From positions 62,001 to 126,000 of the forward strand of contig PCWG01000042.1 in the NCBI GenBank assembly GCA_002787235.1: a DNA stretch of 64,000 nucleotides. The letters are read 5' to 3'. The number at the start of each line of letters is the position of its first letter. The first letter of the stretch is position 1. Shown here in pieces: positions 53,065 through 61,987 of this stretch. Made by a program: the position numbers and the translations under genes. This DNA is from Nitrospinae bacterium CG11_big_fil_rev_8_21_14_0_20_45_15 (GTDB lineage Bacteria > Nitrospinota > Nitrospinia > Nitrospinales > VA-1). Below the pieces are notes generated by a model. That model saw only the letters and a list, made by a program, of their open reading frames with translations, made no database searches and had not been told where the DNA came from.

Positions 53065-53895
53065 ATGGACGCAAAAGAAATTATTGAAGATTGGGTTTCA
53101 TCGGCACCGGTGGTTTACCTCAAATTGAAAGAAGCCATCAAGGATCCCGATAGCACGTTTGATGATTTCTCGCTGATTTTGTCTAGCGACGCGGCGATTT
53201 GCGCGCGTTTATTGAAGATCGTTAACAGCGCATTTTACGGCTTTAGTTCTAAAATAGAGACCGTAACGCATGCACTGAATATTCTAGGCGTCTTGCAAAT
53301 ACAGGACTTGGCCCTGGCGATATCGGTCATGGAAAAATTTGATGGTATCCCGCCCGAATTAGTGAATATGGATTCTTTTTGGCGGCATTCAATCGCCTGT
53401 GGTGTTATTTCCAGAAAAATTGCACTCGATTTTGATTTGAAAAATTCCGAGCGTTGTTATGTAGCCGGGCTATTGCATGACATTGGCAGTTTGATTATTT
53501 TTAAGAAAAATGCCGAAACCGAATTGGAAATTTTAAAAGATTGTGAAGCCAATGGAACAAATTTATTCAAAGAAGAAACCAAACGATTTGGATACGATCA
53601 TGCCGATGTGGGTGGAGCTCTTCTAGAATCCTGGGGCCTTTCCTACAGCCTCATACGAGTCGCTTTATGTCACCACTTTCCCCAAGGTGCCGATGTGGAT
53701 TCCCCTTTGGCAGATGTGGTACACATCGCCGACCATGTTGCTTACGATATGGGATTGGGAACCAGCGGAGAACTTTTTGTCCCTGAATTGAGTGAGGGGA
53801 TTCTTGAGAAACTTGAAATTCCTGCGGATTATATTCAGGATTTCAGAAAAGATGTAGAAGAGGAGTACTTAGCGGCGACACAGGTATTCCTCTGA
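53065..53895 (+). CDS. HDOD-domain signalling protein
   Basis: This 276-residue protein is one HDOD domain: ICARLLKIVNSAFYGFSSKI, VTHALNILGV, and CYVAGLLHDIGSLI, in which the HD pair is kept, then RFGYDHADVGGALLESWGL. HDOD proteins relay signals in motility, cyclic-di-GMP and stress pathways; their chemistry is often absent. A receiver-only protein follows 103 bases later, so the two may act together. Confidence 0.85.
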   Translation: MDAKEIIEDWVSSAPVVYLKLKEAIKDPDSTFDDFSLILSSDAAICARLLKIVNSAFYGFSSKIETVTHALNILGVLQIQDLALAISVMEKFDGIPPELVNMDSFWRHSIACGVISRKIALDFDLKNSERCYVAGLLHDIGSLIIFKKNAETELEILKDCEANGTNLFKEETKRFGYDHADVGGALLESWGLSYSLIRVALCHHFPQGADVDSPLADVVHIADHVAYDMGLGTSGELFVPELSEGILEKLEIPADYIQDFRKDVEEEYLAATQVFL

Positions 53896-53998
53896 GGGCT
53901 TGTTAAAGAACACCGCATACAATCTTTGCTTATCCTGTGTAGGTGATTTATTCTGGATGCAGGTTGTGTTTGGTGTTCTTTTTAAATAGGAATAGATT

Positions 53999-54427
53999 GT
54001 GGAAAAATCAAAAGTTCAGGATTCTTCGGAATTGAGTCCTTCATTAAATAGCAAGGGTGAGTGCAAAACCATTTTGTATGTGGATGATAATGAAGACAAT
54101 CAGGCCCTTGTTAAAAGAATCATTCGCGACGAGATCAATTTTGAATTGATTTCAGCCGAGGATGGAATCAACGGGATACGATTGGCAGAAGAACATCTTC
54201 CAGATTTGATTTTAATGGATATCAATTTGCCGGGTATGAATGGAATCGAAGTGTTTCGCCGGCTGAGAAAAATAGAGGCAACCAAAGATATACCTGTTTG
54301 GGCAGTGAGTGCGAATTCATTTCCCCCAGAAATCGACTCTGCATTAGAAGTCGGTTTCGATCAATATGTTGTGAAGCCTATCAACATCCGCTCTTTTATG
54401 GAAAGAATCCATCAAGAACTGGATTGA
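53999..54427 (+). CDS. Receiver-only response regulator
   Basis: This 142-residue protein is a single receiver domain after a 20-residue Ser-rich lead. Asp29/Asp30 (YVDDNEDN), Asp74 in LILMDINLPG as the phosphate site, Ser104 and Lys127 (VVKPI) are all present. With no output domain it probably binds another protein, as DivK or CheY do. The start is GTG with AGGA 8 bases upstream. No kinase gene is near. It converges with batE, leaving 4 bases. Confidence 0.88.
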   Translation: MEKSKVQDSSELSPSLNSKGECKTILYVDDNEDNQALVKRIIRDEINFELISAEDGINGIRLAEEHLPDLILMDINLPGMNGIEVFRRLRKIEATKDIPVWAVSANSFPPEIDSALEVGFDQYVVKPINIRSFMERIHQELD

Positions 54428-54431
54428 ATTT

Positions 54432-55211
54432 TTAGTATCCTCTCCTTTCCTGAATTTGCAGAGAATCATTTCGAGTCCAACCCGTTTTTCCAGAACCCAT
54501 TGAAATTTTCTCCCAATCTCCCTGATGGTCGAGAATTTTTATGACGGCCCCTTCATGCAATTCGAATAGAGTTTTCGCCTCCGCACCCGGGGACGAGACA
54601 ACCTGAATGGTTTTAGTGAGAACCACGGCCAGTTGCTCCTGAGAGTCGAAATAAAACCGGGTTCCTGCGCCACAAATTGACAACAGGAGCAAACCCAAGA
54701 CGGTTTTTCTGGCGATATCTAAAACTGCAATGGGTTGATAGTGCCATGCGATCATCGACAACCAGAAAAGAAAATTCAGACTGAGAACCAGACAACCGTG
54801 TTCTCTTAGATTCAAATCGTTCGCCCAGAATAACAGCGCGGTGACAGCATTTTCATTGTTGGGCATGAGACGGTCCTCGGTCTTGCTCAATGTGAAATCG
54901 AGATTGGCCCGAATCTGATCTTCGCGAGGGAGAAGTTTTTGCGCCTCTATATAGTTGAAAATAGCTTTCCCCATTTCGCCCGTTCTGAAATAAGCGTTCC
55001 CCAAATTATAATAAAGAAATCCATTTTGAAATCCTTCTTCGCGGACCGATTCGTAGAGGGCGATGGCTTCTTTAAAATTTCCAGTCAGATAGAGTTCATT
55101 TCCGTGGTTGATTTTGATCGATGCACTATCGGTATTTGCCGCCAATGGTTTCGGAAAAAAAGTAAACATTGTGCCGAAGAGTGTGAAAAGTAAAACGTAA
55201 ATGATTCTCAT
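54432..55211 (-). CDS. batE: BatE-like TPR and SH3 membrane protein
   Basis: This 259-residue protein has a signal peptide, two to three TPR repeats (GFLYYNLGNAYFRTGEMGKA) and two membrane helices near the centre (about 136-185). It ends in a bacterial SH3-like domain with VVSSPGAEAKTLFELHEGA. It is the last gene of the Bat unit and starts within the last bases of batD (4-base overlap). Bat proteins are linked to stress and oxygen tolerance in Bacteroides; the molecular job is not known. Confidence 0.75.
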   Translation of the reverse strand: MRIIYVLLFTLFGTMFTFFPKPLAANTDSASIKINHGNELYLTGNFKEAIALYESVREEGFQNGFLYYNLGNAYFRTGEMGKAIFNYIEAQKLLPREDQIRANLDFTLSKTEDRLMPNNENAVTALLFWANDLNLREHGCLVLSLNFLFWLSMIAWHYQPIAVLDIARKTVLGLLLLSICGAGTRFYFDSQEQLAVVLTKTIQVVSSPGAEAKTLFELHEGAVIKILDHQGDWEKISMGSGKTGWTRNDSLQIQERRGY

Positions 55212-57031
55212 TTTTTACGCTCCATTTCGTCCAGCAGTTTCACAGACTCTTCCAGTAGCGATTCTTTGGAAATATCTGTTCCTGGAGAAAACTGCAATGC
55301 TTCAAATCTTTCCAGCAAACGGCAGGTTGCCAGCTTGATATCACTTTCTATGGAGGCGTTCTCCAACAGATTTTCTGCTTCCTTAGAGGTTAGAGTGGCA
55401 CCGGTGAATTGATATTTATTTCCAATGTATTCTCTAAGAATATGGGACAATTCGCTCACAAAGAGTTTGGACGTTTCAATAGATGTGATTTGATCCAGAC
55501 GTTGACGAGCCTGTTTGTATGCCCCCTGGCGTTTGAAATAGTCCGGATCCAGTTTTCTCCTGCGCAGGTGATTGGAATGTTTTCCCGCAATAATGAACAG
55601 TAAGACCGGCAAAATAATTAAAACCAGAGAACCCATTTTGTCGCGACCGGAAATGCTTTGATCCTCAAAATCATCGGCGTTCAAGTGGATGGGAAAGATA
55701 TCCTCGCCTAAAATTTTCACATTGTTTTCACGTGACTCGGTTTGTGCCGAGAAATCCTTCATGGATTCTTTTGACGCTTCCTGAATTTCTTTTGCGGGTT
55801 TGGAGGTCAGGTAAATAGGCTGGGTCTGTATGGTTTTATAGCGTTCTTTTGATGGATCAAAGTAAGACAGGAAGACCGGCGGAATTAAAAGTTTTCCCGG
55901 CTTTAATGGGACCAGTGCAAATTTGAAGGTTTTCCTGCCACCCATTTTTTGGTTTTGAATGGTTTGCTCAAAGACAGGTTGATCGGCGTAGATCTTAAAA
56001 TTTTCAGAGATATCTTTCAATTCAAGGTTGGCCTGATCGATGTTTCCCGTTCCGGTTATCGCAAGTGTGAGCGTTGTTGTGTCGCCTACTTCCAGTTCCG
56101 CTTTTCCCAGTTCGGCCGACAATTGAATGTTTCCGACAAGTCCGGAAAAATTTTCAGGTTTTCCAGTTTTGGGTAAGGGGCGGACGTTCAGGTTGAAAGC
56201 CCGGGTTTGTAAAACCTTATGCTGGATTTGTGCCCGTGATTGAAAAAAGGGATTGTCAAAAATATCATCCATCGGGCTTCTTCTGGAGGGGGCTCTGTTG
56301 GAACGATACAGTAAATCCATTTCGAGAATTGCCGGTGGGATTTCAGCCGCTCCCTCTTGCATTGGAATATAGGCAATGGGCAGTTCCAGAACTTTCCAGA
56401 CAACTCCATCGATATTTTGATCGTAGTTTTGGGTTTTCCCCAGAGTTTCTTTGCGGAATTTTAATTGATCGTAAGGTGTGTCCAGGTTCAGATTCTGAAC
56501 GCCGGTTTTGCGGAAGAATTTGAAAATGTAAAGGACCTGTTCACCGATGTATGGATTGGTTTTCGACACATGTGCTTCCACATAGGCGGGTGCCTCGGCT
56601 TTGGATTCTGCAGTAGCCGGGGTGACGTTGATCTGGATCGGTTTTGTTTTATAGAGCTTGCCATCGACTTTCATTGTTGCAGGACCCAGGGTGAACGTAC
56701 CTGCTTTTGTTGGCGTTAAAATAAAAGAATGGGTCGAGCGTGTTGAAATACTGCCATTGATGATTTGAGTGGATGACGATGTCCCACCGGTACGGACACG
56801 AAAATCCGGCAAGGGAGGCAGTTGGGGTTGTGGTGTGTTTTGTGCTCCATGTGCGGTGATTTTCAGGTAGATTGAGTCTTCAAGTGTCAGACGGTTTTTA
56901 TCTACTTCTGCCGACAGGGTGATTTCTTCCGCATAGAGCCTGGGTATAGAACAAAAAAACAGTACGGCGAAAATAATAAGAAAAACAATAGGCCGGGAAT
57001 TTAATAAAACAGGTGAGGTTTTCATAAACAA
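55208..57031 (-). CDS. batD: BatD, Bat operon oxygen-tolerance protein
   Basis: This 607-residue protein has a signal peptide, repeated immunoglobulin-like domains with RVRTGGTSSSTQIINGSIS near the start and QQGAAEIPPA-like segments, and one membrane helix near residue 470. A cytoplasmic helical end completes it. This is the BatD layout. It ends over batE by 4 bases and starts just before the batC stop. It likely sits in the periplasm beside the BatA/B von Willebrand domains. Confidence 0.82.
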   Translation of the reverse strand: MFMKTSPVLLNSRPIVFLIIFAVLFFCSIPRLYAEEITLSAEVDKNRLTLEDSIYLKITAHGAQNTPQPQLPPLPDFRVRTGGTSSSTQIINGSISTRSTHSFILTPTKAGTFTLGPATMKVDGKLYKTKPIQINVTPATAESKAEAPAYVEAHVSKTNPYIGEQVLYIFKFFRKTGVQNLNLDTPYDQLKFRKETLGKTQNYDQNIDGVVWKVLELPIAYIPMQEGAAEIPPAILEMDLLYRSNRAPSRRSPMDDIFDNPFFQSRAQIQHKVLQTRAFNLNVRPLPKTGKPENFSGLVGNIQLSAELGKAELEVGDTTTLTLAITGTGNIDQANLELKDISENFKIYADQPVFEQTIQNQKMGGRKTFKFALVPLKPGKLLIPPVFLSYFDPSKERYKTIQTQPIYLTSKPAKEIQEASKESMKDFSAQTESRENNVKILGEDIFPIHLNADDFEDQSISGRDKMGSLVLIILPVLLFIIAGKHSNHLRRRKLDPDYFKRQGAYKQARQRLDQITSIETSKLFVSELSHILREYIGNKYQFTGATLTSKEAENLLENASIESDIKLATCRLLERFEALQFSPGTDISKESLLEESVKLLDEMERKK

Positions 57032-57032
57032 A

Positions 57033-57818
57033 TCACCAGTCCTGACGCATTGAAGCTGAGGGATGTTTTTTTGCCAGTTGCTTCTGGATAAATTCTTTTC
57101 TATTTTCGTTCAATGCGTTCAAACGTCGCTCGGCTTCCTCTTGTGTCATTTCCCCTTGTTGCCGAGTGGTGTCAGAGTCCTTAGGGTCATGTTTTTGTTC
57201 TGATGGATTGGCGGCTTGACGATCCTCTTTAAATTTATTTTCTGCATTGGGGTCGGGTTTTGGTTTTTGAGGATCTTTTTTACCATCAGCTTCTTGAGGT
57301 GAGGAAGAATCTGAAGAGGAGTCATCGTCCTTCTTATTTTGTTGTGATTCCTTTTTCTTTTCTTCCTGTTTTTTCTTTTTGATTTGCTCTCTTACAAACT
57401 CCAGATTGTATTTGGCGTCCATGTCGGATGAATCCAGCTCCAGAGCTTTTCGATAAAGGTCTTCAGCTTCCTCCAGCTTTCCCATTCGGAAGAGTGTGTT
57501 GCCTGAATTGTATAATGATTTTTGTTGTAGAGCCTTGTCTTGTGATAAAGAACCGGATTGGCGATAGGCGGACAATGCGTTTTCAAAATTGCCGGATTTG
57601 TAGGCACTGTTGGCCAAGTTATAGGCGATGCGCGAATCTTCGGGGTTTTCTGAATATTCCTGCTCGAATTTCTGTTCGGATTCTTTGTATTTTCCGTTCC
57701 GATACAAGGTTTCTGCTGAGACGTTATCCAGTGGGTTAGAAAAGCATTGGAGCACATCGGTTGATGAGAAATAGACCGATATCAATCCCAACATGAAGAT
57801 GATTTTTTTGGAGGTCAT
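57033..57818 (-). CDS. batC: BatC-like TPR protein with a charged tail
   Basis: This 261-residue protein has a weak signal or membrane segment (about 6-20), three TPR repeats (SRIAYNLANSAYKSGNFENA and LYNSGNTLFRMGKLEEAEDL), and a Lys/Glu/Gln/Asp-rich C-tail. I chose the ATG at 57818; the frame is open for 78 more codons upstream, but those residues look non-coding. No clear ribosome site stands before the ATG. It separates from the BI-1 gene by 220 bases of odd spacer. Confidence 0.7.
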   Translation of the reverse strand: MTSKKIIFMLGLISVYFSSTDVLQCFSNPLDNVSAETLYRNGKYKESEQKFEQEYSENPEDSRIAYNLANSAYKSGNFENALSAYRQSGSLSQDKALQQKSLYNSGNTLFRMGKLEEAEDLYRKALELDSSDMDAKYNLEFVREQIKKKKQEEKKKESQQNKKDDDSSSDSSSPQEADGKKDPQKPKPDPNAENKFKEDRQAANPSEQKHDPKDSDTTRQQGEMTQEEAERRLNALNENRKEFIQKQLAKKHPSASMRQDW

Positions 57819-57820
57819 CG

Positions 57821-58099
57821 ATGATCGAAAATTTGTCAAGAATCCGGGAGACTGGCAAGCCGCCGGTAACACTGAACGATGTGTTGCGAGATTTTGGAAC
57901 GGAACCGGTGCAACCAGGAGTTCGTTTTTATCACCCAGAATCTGCCCGGATTCAGATTGGCGGCAAAAAAGATCGCAAATTTTGTTGCCCCGTGGCACGT
58001 GTCCACGGGGCAACGGGTATTGATTTTCAGAGATACAATTACTCTCTGTCACCTATCAAACGAAGCATCATGAGGAAAAGGTTGATGAAATCGAGATAG
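57821..58099 (+). CDS. Possible small protein antisense to the Bat spacer
   Basis: A 92-codon frame starts at an ATG with a perfect GGAGGT site 5 bases upstream (57810-57815), inside the spacer before batC, and ends in the 3' end of the BI-1 gene. The translation is plausible in composition (Asp, Pro, Arg) but matches nothing I know. The spacer also stays open on the other strand, so this may be chance. Its real status needs homologues. Confidence 0.2.
   Translation: MIENLSRIRETGKPPVTLNDVLRDFGTEPVQPGVRFYHPESARIQIGGKKDRKFCCPVARVHGATGIDFQRYNYSLSPIKRSIMRKRLMKSR
57984..58014. repeat. Perfect 12-base inverted repeat in the Bat spacer
   Basis: GTTGCCCCGTGG (57984-57995) and CCACGGGGCAAC (58003-58014) pair perfectly around a 7-base CACGTGT loop. 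This is GC-rich against its surroundings. Neither strand has a following U-run, so it is not a standard terminator. It lies 25 bases downstream of the BI-1 stop and may separate BI-1 from batC expression. Confidence 0.75.
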
Positions 58100-58740
58100 A
58101 GTGTGAGTGCACCAATGACTGCTTCTTTGGTGTCTTCCTCGGTGCCTTCATTCCCTAAAATGTTCATCTCCTTGATTTTCTGTGTGTCGTAAGCGGTCAA
58201 GCCAACGAACACCAGAATACCTGCATAGGTGATGATCCAATGCAATCCACTGCTCTGCAGGAAGATATTCACGACAGAGGCAAGGATGATACCTATCAAT
58301 CCCATGAACATGAAACCGCCCATGGAGGTCAGGTCTTTTTTAGTCGTGTAACCGTAAAGGCTCATGGCTCCAAAAGTACCTGCGGTCACCACAAATGTGG
58401 AGGTGATGGATGCCGCTGTGTACATCATGAAGATGGACGAAAATGTTATTCCGGTAAGCCCTGCATAAAGGAGAAATACTCCTGTCGCCTGACTTGCGGA
58501 CATATGCTGTACTCTGGCCGAAAGATAAACCACCAATCCCAATTGTGCGATTATCAGAAAGATTGGGACCAGAGAACTGCTGAAGATGAGAGAGGCCAAG
58601 GTGTCGTTATGTGAAACGTAATAAGCCATAACACCTGTTACCGCAAGGCCGGAGGTCATCCAATTATAGACTCTCACCATGAACCGTTGTTGCTCTGAAG
58701 CAACCGCGTCTATGTGTGTGGCGTGCGATAAGTTTTCCAT
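58039..58740 (-). CDS. Bax inhibitor-1 / YccA family membrane protein
   Basis: This 233-residue protein has seven membrane helices and BI-1 marks: FMVRVYNWMTSGLAVTG, GFMFMGLIGIILASVVNIF, and GLTAYDTQKIKEM with GALTLYLDFINLFLMMLR. E. coli YccA of this family restrains FtsH protease; other members leak calcium. It stands between batB and batC, facing the same way, with 142 bases before it and 220 bases after it. Confidence 0.9.
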   Translation of the reverse strand: MENLSHATHIDAVASEQQRFMVRVYNWMTSGLAVTGVMAYYVSHNDTLASLIFSSSLVPIFLIIAQLGLVVYLSARVQHMSASQATGVFLLYAGLTGITFSSIFMMYTAASITSTFVVTAGTFGAMSLYGYTTKKDLTSMGGFMFMGLIGIILASVVNIFLQSSGLHWIITYAGILVFVGLTAYDTQKIKEMNILGNEGTEEDTKEAVIGALTLYLDFINLFLMMLRLIGDRE

Positions 58741-58882
58741 TGCTGTTTCCTTTTTAAATATGTTTATGAGATTGAAGCGATCCTAAAACAAGAAAATATT
58801 AATACTGACACAGTATAAATGAGATTTCTGGCTGAAAAGTCAAGTTTCTGCATTAAAGATTACTGACTTAAGTTTATCAAAT

Positions 58883-59911
58883 TCAGGCCTCTTTCTGAGA
58901 TAAATTTTGCCCTCGAATCACTGATGGTTTGTTTTCGTTTTGCAAGGTTGCAAACCCCAAACATATCAATGCCAGAAAGGCGGGCCATTGAAAGCGTTCT
59001 TGCCAGCGTTTCCTTTTATCAATATTCAGTTCTTTTTGGGTGACGTTCTTTTTAAGTCGTTCAAAGTAAATGGTTTCAAGATCCAGATCTCCTGAAATTG
59101 AGCGTACATAGCTTCCCTGAGTGGTTTTCGCTATTTCTATCAAAGCGGTTTCGTCCAATTTGGTCAAAACCACTTCTCCATTTTGATCTTTTTTAAAGCC
59201 ACCTTCTGGCTCAGGAATAGGAGCTCCCTGTTCTCCGCCAACGCCAATGATGAATATTTTAACCCCTTGCTCTGCCGCAAATTGTGCGGCCGATTGTGCA
59301 TCGCCTTCTTGATCTTCACCGTCGGTGATCAATATCAACGCCTTTGATTTCTTTTCCTTTTGACTGAAGGCCTGAACCGCTGTGCGAATGGCAGTCCCTA
59401 AAGCGGTTCCCTGCACAGGAATCAGATCACTGTCCAATGTTTCCAGAAATATGCGCGCGGCGGAATAATCGAGTGTGAGCGGACATTGCAAGAATGCAGT
59501 CCCGGCAAATGCGACCAGTCCGATACGGTCGCCATTCATGAGGTTTAATAGATCGGAAATTTCTCTTTGTGCCCGTTTGAGCCGACTGGGTTTCACATCT
59601 TCTGCCAACATGCTGTTGGAAACGTCCAGAGCAACGATGATGTCCACACCTTCGCTATGGATTTCTTCCCATTGATAGCCCCAGCGGGGTTGGGTCAACG
59701 ACAGCAAACCGAAAAACAGCGCAAGGAGTAATAACACGTTGCGCTGTTTTTGATTTTTCCAGACGACTTCCGGTACCAGCCGTTGGGCCATGAGGGAGCC
59801 ACAAAATTTCTGCACCAGTGCGCGTTTCTTTTTGAAGGCACTGACCAGGAACAGAATCAATGGGATCATCAGCCAGAAGAAGTGAAAGTACATGGGGGCA
59901 CCAAAACGCAT
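58883..59911 (-). CDS. batB: BatB, von Willebrand factor A membrane protein
   Basis: This 342-residue protein has membrane helices near the start (about 8-25 and 58-75) and end. Its VWA domain carries the metal site IIVALDVSNSMLAEDV and ITDGEDQEGDAQ. The ATG at 59911 overlaps the batA stop (TGATG) and has GGAGGA upstream, so the earlier in-frame start inside batA is wrong. It acts with BatA and MoxR in a presumed envelope complex. Confidence 0.85.
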   Translation of the reverse strand: MRFGAPMYFHFFWLMIPLILFLVSAFKKKRALVQKFCGSLMAQRLVPEVVWKNQKQRNVLLLLALFFGLLSLTQPRWGYQWEEIHSEGVDIIVALDVSNSMLAEDVKPSRLKRAQREISDLLNLMNGDRIGLVAFAGTAFLQCPLTLDYSAARIFLETLDSDLIPVQGTALGTAIRTAVQAFSQKEKKSKALILITDGEDQEGDAQSAAQFAAEQGVKIFIIGVGGEQGAPIPEPEGGFKKDQNGEVVLTKLDETALIEIAKTTQGSYVRSISGDLDLETIYFERLKKNVTQKELNIDKRKRWQERFQWPAFLALICLGFATLQNENKPSVIRGQNLSQKEA

Positions 59912-60909
59912 CAGGGAATCCTCCGTAAAATTGTCTGGCTCAAGATCATTTCCAATAGGATCAACAGCAAGCCGGAAATCATAAACCATGGGAAGAGCTC
60001 GGTGTATTCCGAGTGGTCAATGGTTTTAACTTCGGATTTTTCCATTTGATCGATCTCGTCGTAAATTGATTTCAAGGATTCCTGATCTGTTGCGCGATAA
60101 TATTTCCCGCCGCTCATTTCCGAAATTTTTCGCAGGGTTTCTTCGTCGATTTCGACATCCTGATACACGTATTGCGGGCCTAAAAACGAGTCCACTAAAA
60201 AGGGTGCCTTTCCCTTGGTTCCGACTCCAATGGAATGTATTTTAATTCCAAATGTTTTTGCAATCTCAGCCGCTTGCAAGGGTGTTATGGACCCTGCATT
60301 GTTCAAACCGTCGGTCAACAGAATGATGATTTTGGATTTGGATTCTAAATCTTTCAATCGTTTGGTAGAAACCCCGATTGCCGAGCCGATGGCTGTTGCG
60401 TCACCGGCCATTCCTATCTCAAGTTTTTGTAAAAAACTTTGCAGGATAGAGCGGTCTAGAGTCAGTGGACATTGGGTATAAGCTTCCGCTCCAAATACGA
60501 CCATGCCAATGCGATCGTTTTCACGCCGGTCGATGAAGCTTGAAACGACGTTGCGGACGGCATCGAGTCGCGTGATATGCTCTTCGCCTTCACTGAAATC
60601 CAAAGCTTGCATACTGCCAGATACATCTATGGCCAATACGATGTCCACACCACGGGTTAGAATTTCAGTGGTTTTATGCCCTTCTTGCGGTCGCGCAAGT
60701 GCCAGAACAAAGCAGATGCCCGCCAGCGACCATAGAACAATGGGAATCCTGGAGAAAATTCGGGTTTTCCCAGTGTCTACTTGTTTCAGAAGTTTCAGTG
60801 ATGAGAAACCGATGGACGTCCAATGCTTGTTTCCTCGGAACAGGAGCAGTGCGGGATAGAGGATCGCCAGAACCAGAAACCAGGGGTCTTCAAATTGAAA
60901 AAATTTCAT
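59911..60909 (-). CDS. batA: BatA, von Willebrand factor A membrane protein
   Basis: This 332-residue protein has helices at about 8-25 and 55-72 and a C-terminal one, and a VWA domain with DIVLAIDVSGSMQALD and ILLTDGLNNAG. It is a paralogue of the next gene, batB. The ATG at 60909 (MKFFQFEDPWFL) is chosen; an earlier start overlaps the BatD-like gene. It lies 4 bases past that gene's stop. Confidence 0.85.
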   Translation of the reverse strand: MKFFQFEDPWFLVLAILYPALLLFRGNKHWTSIGFSSLKLLKQVDTGKTRIFSRIPIVLWSLAGICFVLALARPQEGHKTTEILTRGVDIVLAIDVSGSMQALDFSEGEEHITRLDAVRNVVSSFIDRRENDRIGMVVFGAEAYTQCPLTLDRSILQSFLQKLEIGMAGDATAIGSAIGVSTKRLKDLESKSKIIILLTDGLNNAGSITPLQAAEIAKTFGIKIHSIGVGTKGKAPFLVDSFLGPQYVYQDVEIDEETLRKISEMSGGKYYRATDQESLKSIYDEIDQMEKSEVKTIDHSEYTELFPWFMISGLLLILLEMILSQTILRRIP

Positions 60910-60913
60910 AAGG

Positions 60914-61987
60914 CTAAGATTGGGAAGAACTCGGATGATTTGTCTGATGTTCTTCGTGAGAAACAATCGTTGCTGTCTCTAGGAGAGTCAACCGGCAGTC
61001 CTCTATAAATTTTAGAACAGCTTCCGCATCGTCACCCGAAAAAGCAGTTTGGGCTTTGGCAAATTTGATCCTGTCGATTCGTTGCAGCAGGAAGGACAAT
61101 CGGTCGACTTTGTGTTCCCCCCATTCATTATTGCGTTTTGCCCATTGAATGATCTCTTCAGTGGTCCAGTCCAAAGCGGGGAGAGTGTATTGACTCCCTA
61201 AATAACGACGAAAAATTTCAGACAATTCAAAATAATATTCTCTGACTTTTTCCGATTCGAGATAACCTTTTTTCTCCAGTTCTTTCAATTCGAGTAGGGC
61301 GCGTTCGTAGGCCGACAGGGGGGCAACCTCTTTGGAAAACTGAACAGGCTGAGACAACTTTCTGTTTTTCCACGCCCGATAGCCCAAATATAGAAGTATT
61401 AAAACGAGGGTTCCATACAGGAACCATTGCGTCCAATTTGGTGGGGATTCTATGATCGGTTTGATATCGCGAATGTCTTCCGGTTCGCCTTGCAATCTCA
61501 AAACAGAGTGAACGCTTATATTTGCAGGCGAAGCCTGAATCTGGCCGTCGGTGGCAGAGCCGTCTGCACGCTTCACTTGAAATTTTAATTCTACGCCGGG
61601 TAAGGGCGTGTCACCAATTTCATCGGCACGCAGTTGAACGATCAGGGTTTCTTCAATCTGCTCACCCATCTGTTTTTTTACGGGGGGGTGCTGGTCGATG
61701 ATGTCAAAGCCCGAAACTTTTGGAATTTCGACGGGCAATAATTGAATGTCTGGATCGTGCGTGACCACCAGAGTCCAATCAACGACATCCCCGAGAGTAG
61801 CTGTATCGGGTTTGACATAGGACTGGACGGAAATAGGCGACAAAGCCTCTTTCTGCCCAGGGGCTTGCGCTTTTGCAAATCCGTGCCACAGCACAAGAGA
61901 TAAAAGCAGTGCGACACTGCAAATAAAACGGCCGATACGAGTTTGTCGTTTTATCAATTTTTGGGTCTGCGAATATTTGTAAGGCAA
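60914..61987 (-). CDS. BatD-like membrane protein in the MoxR/Bat unit
   Basis: This 357-residue protein has a signal peptide (about 19-41), a beta-rich periplasmic domain, a membrane helix at about 185-204, and a helical cytoplasmic end (REYYFELSEIFRRYLGSQY). The end resembles the C-terminal part of BatD. I call it BatD-like; it may be a DUF4381-type protein. The TTG at 61987 has AGGA upstream; a TTG at 61957 overlapping the previous stop is an alternative. It lies between DUF58/TPR and batA. Confidence 0.65.
   Translation of the reverse strand: MPYKYSQTQKLIKRQTRIGRFICSVALLLSLVLWHGFAKAQAPGQKEALSPISVQSYVKPDTATLGDVVDWTLVVTHDPDIQLLPVEIPKVSGFDIIDQHPPVKKQMGEQIEETLIVQLRADEIGDTPLPGVELKFQVKRADGSATDGQIQASPANISVHSVLRLQGEPEDIRDIKPIIESPPNWTQWFLYGTLVLILLYLGYRAWKNRKLSQPVQFSKEVAPLSAYERALLELKELEKKGYLESEKVREYYFELSEIFRRYLGSQYTLPALDWTTEEIIQWAKRNNEWGEHKVDRLSFLLQRIDRIKFAKAQTAFSGDDAEAVLKFIEDCRLTLLETATIVSHEEHQTNHPSSSQS

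Noticed and set aside
57819-58052. 78-codon N-terminal extension of batC
   Set aside because: It has no ribosome site, its composition is odd, and it crosses the hairpin. BatC proteins start near the membrane segment at the ATG I chose.
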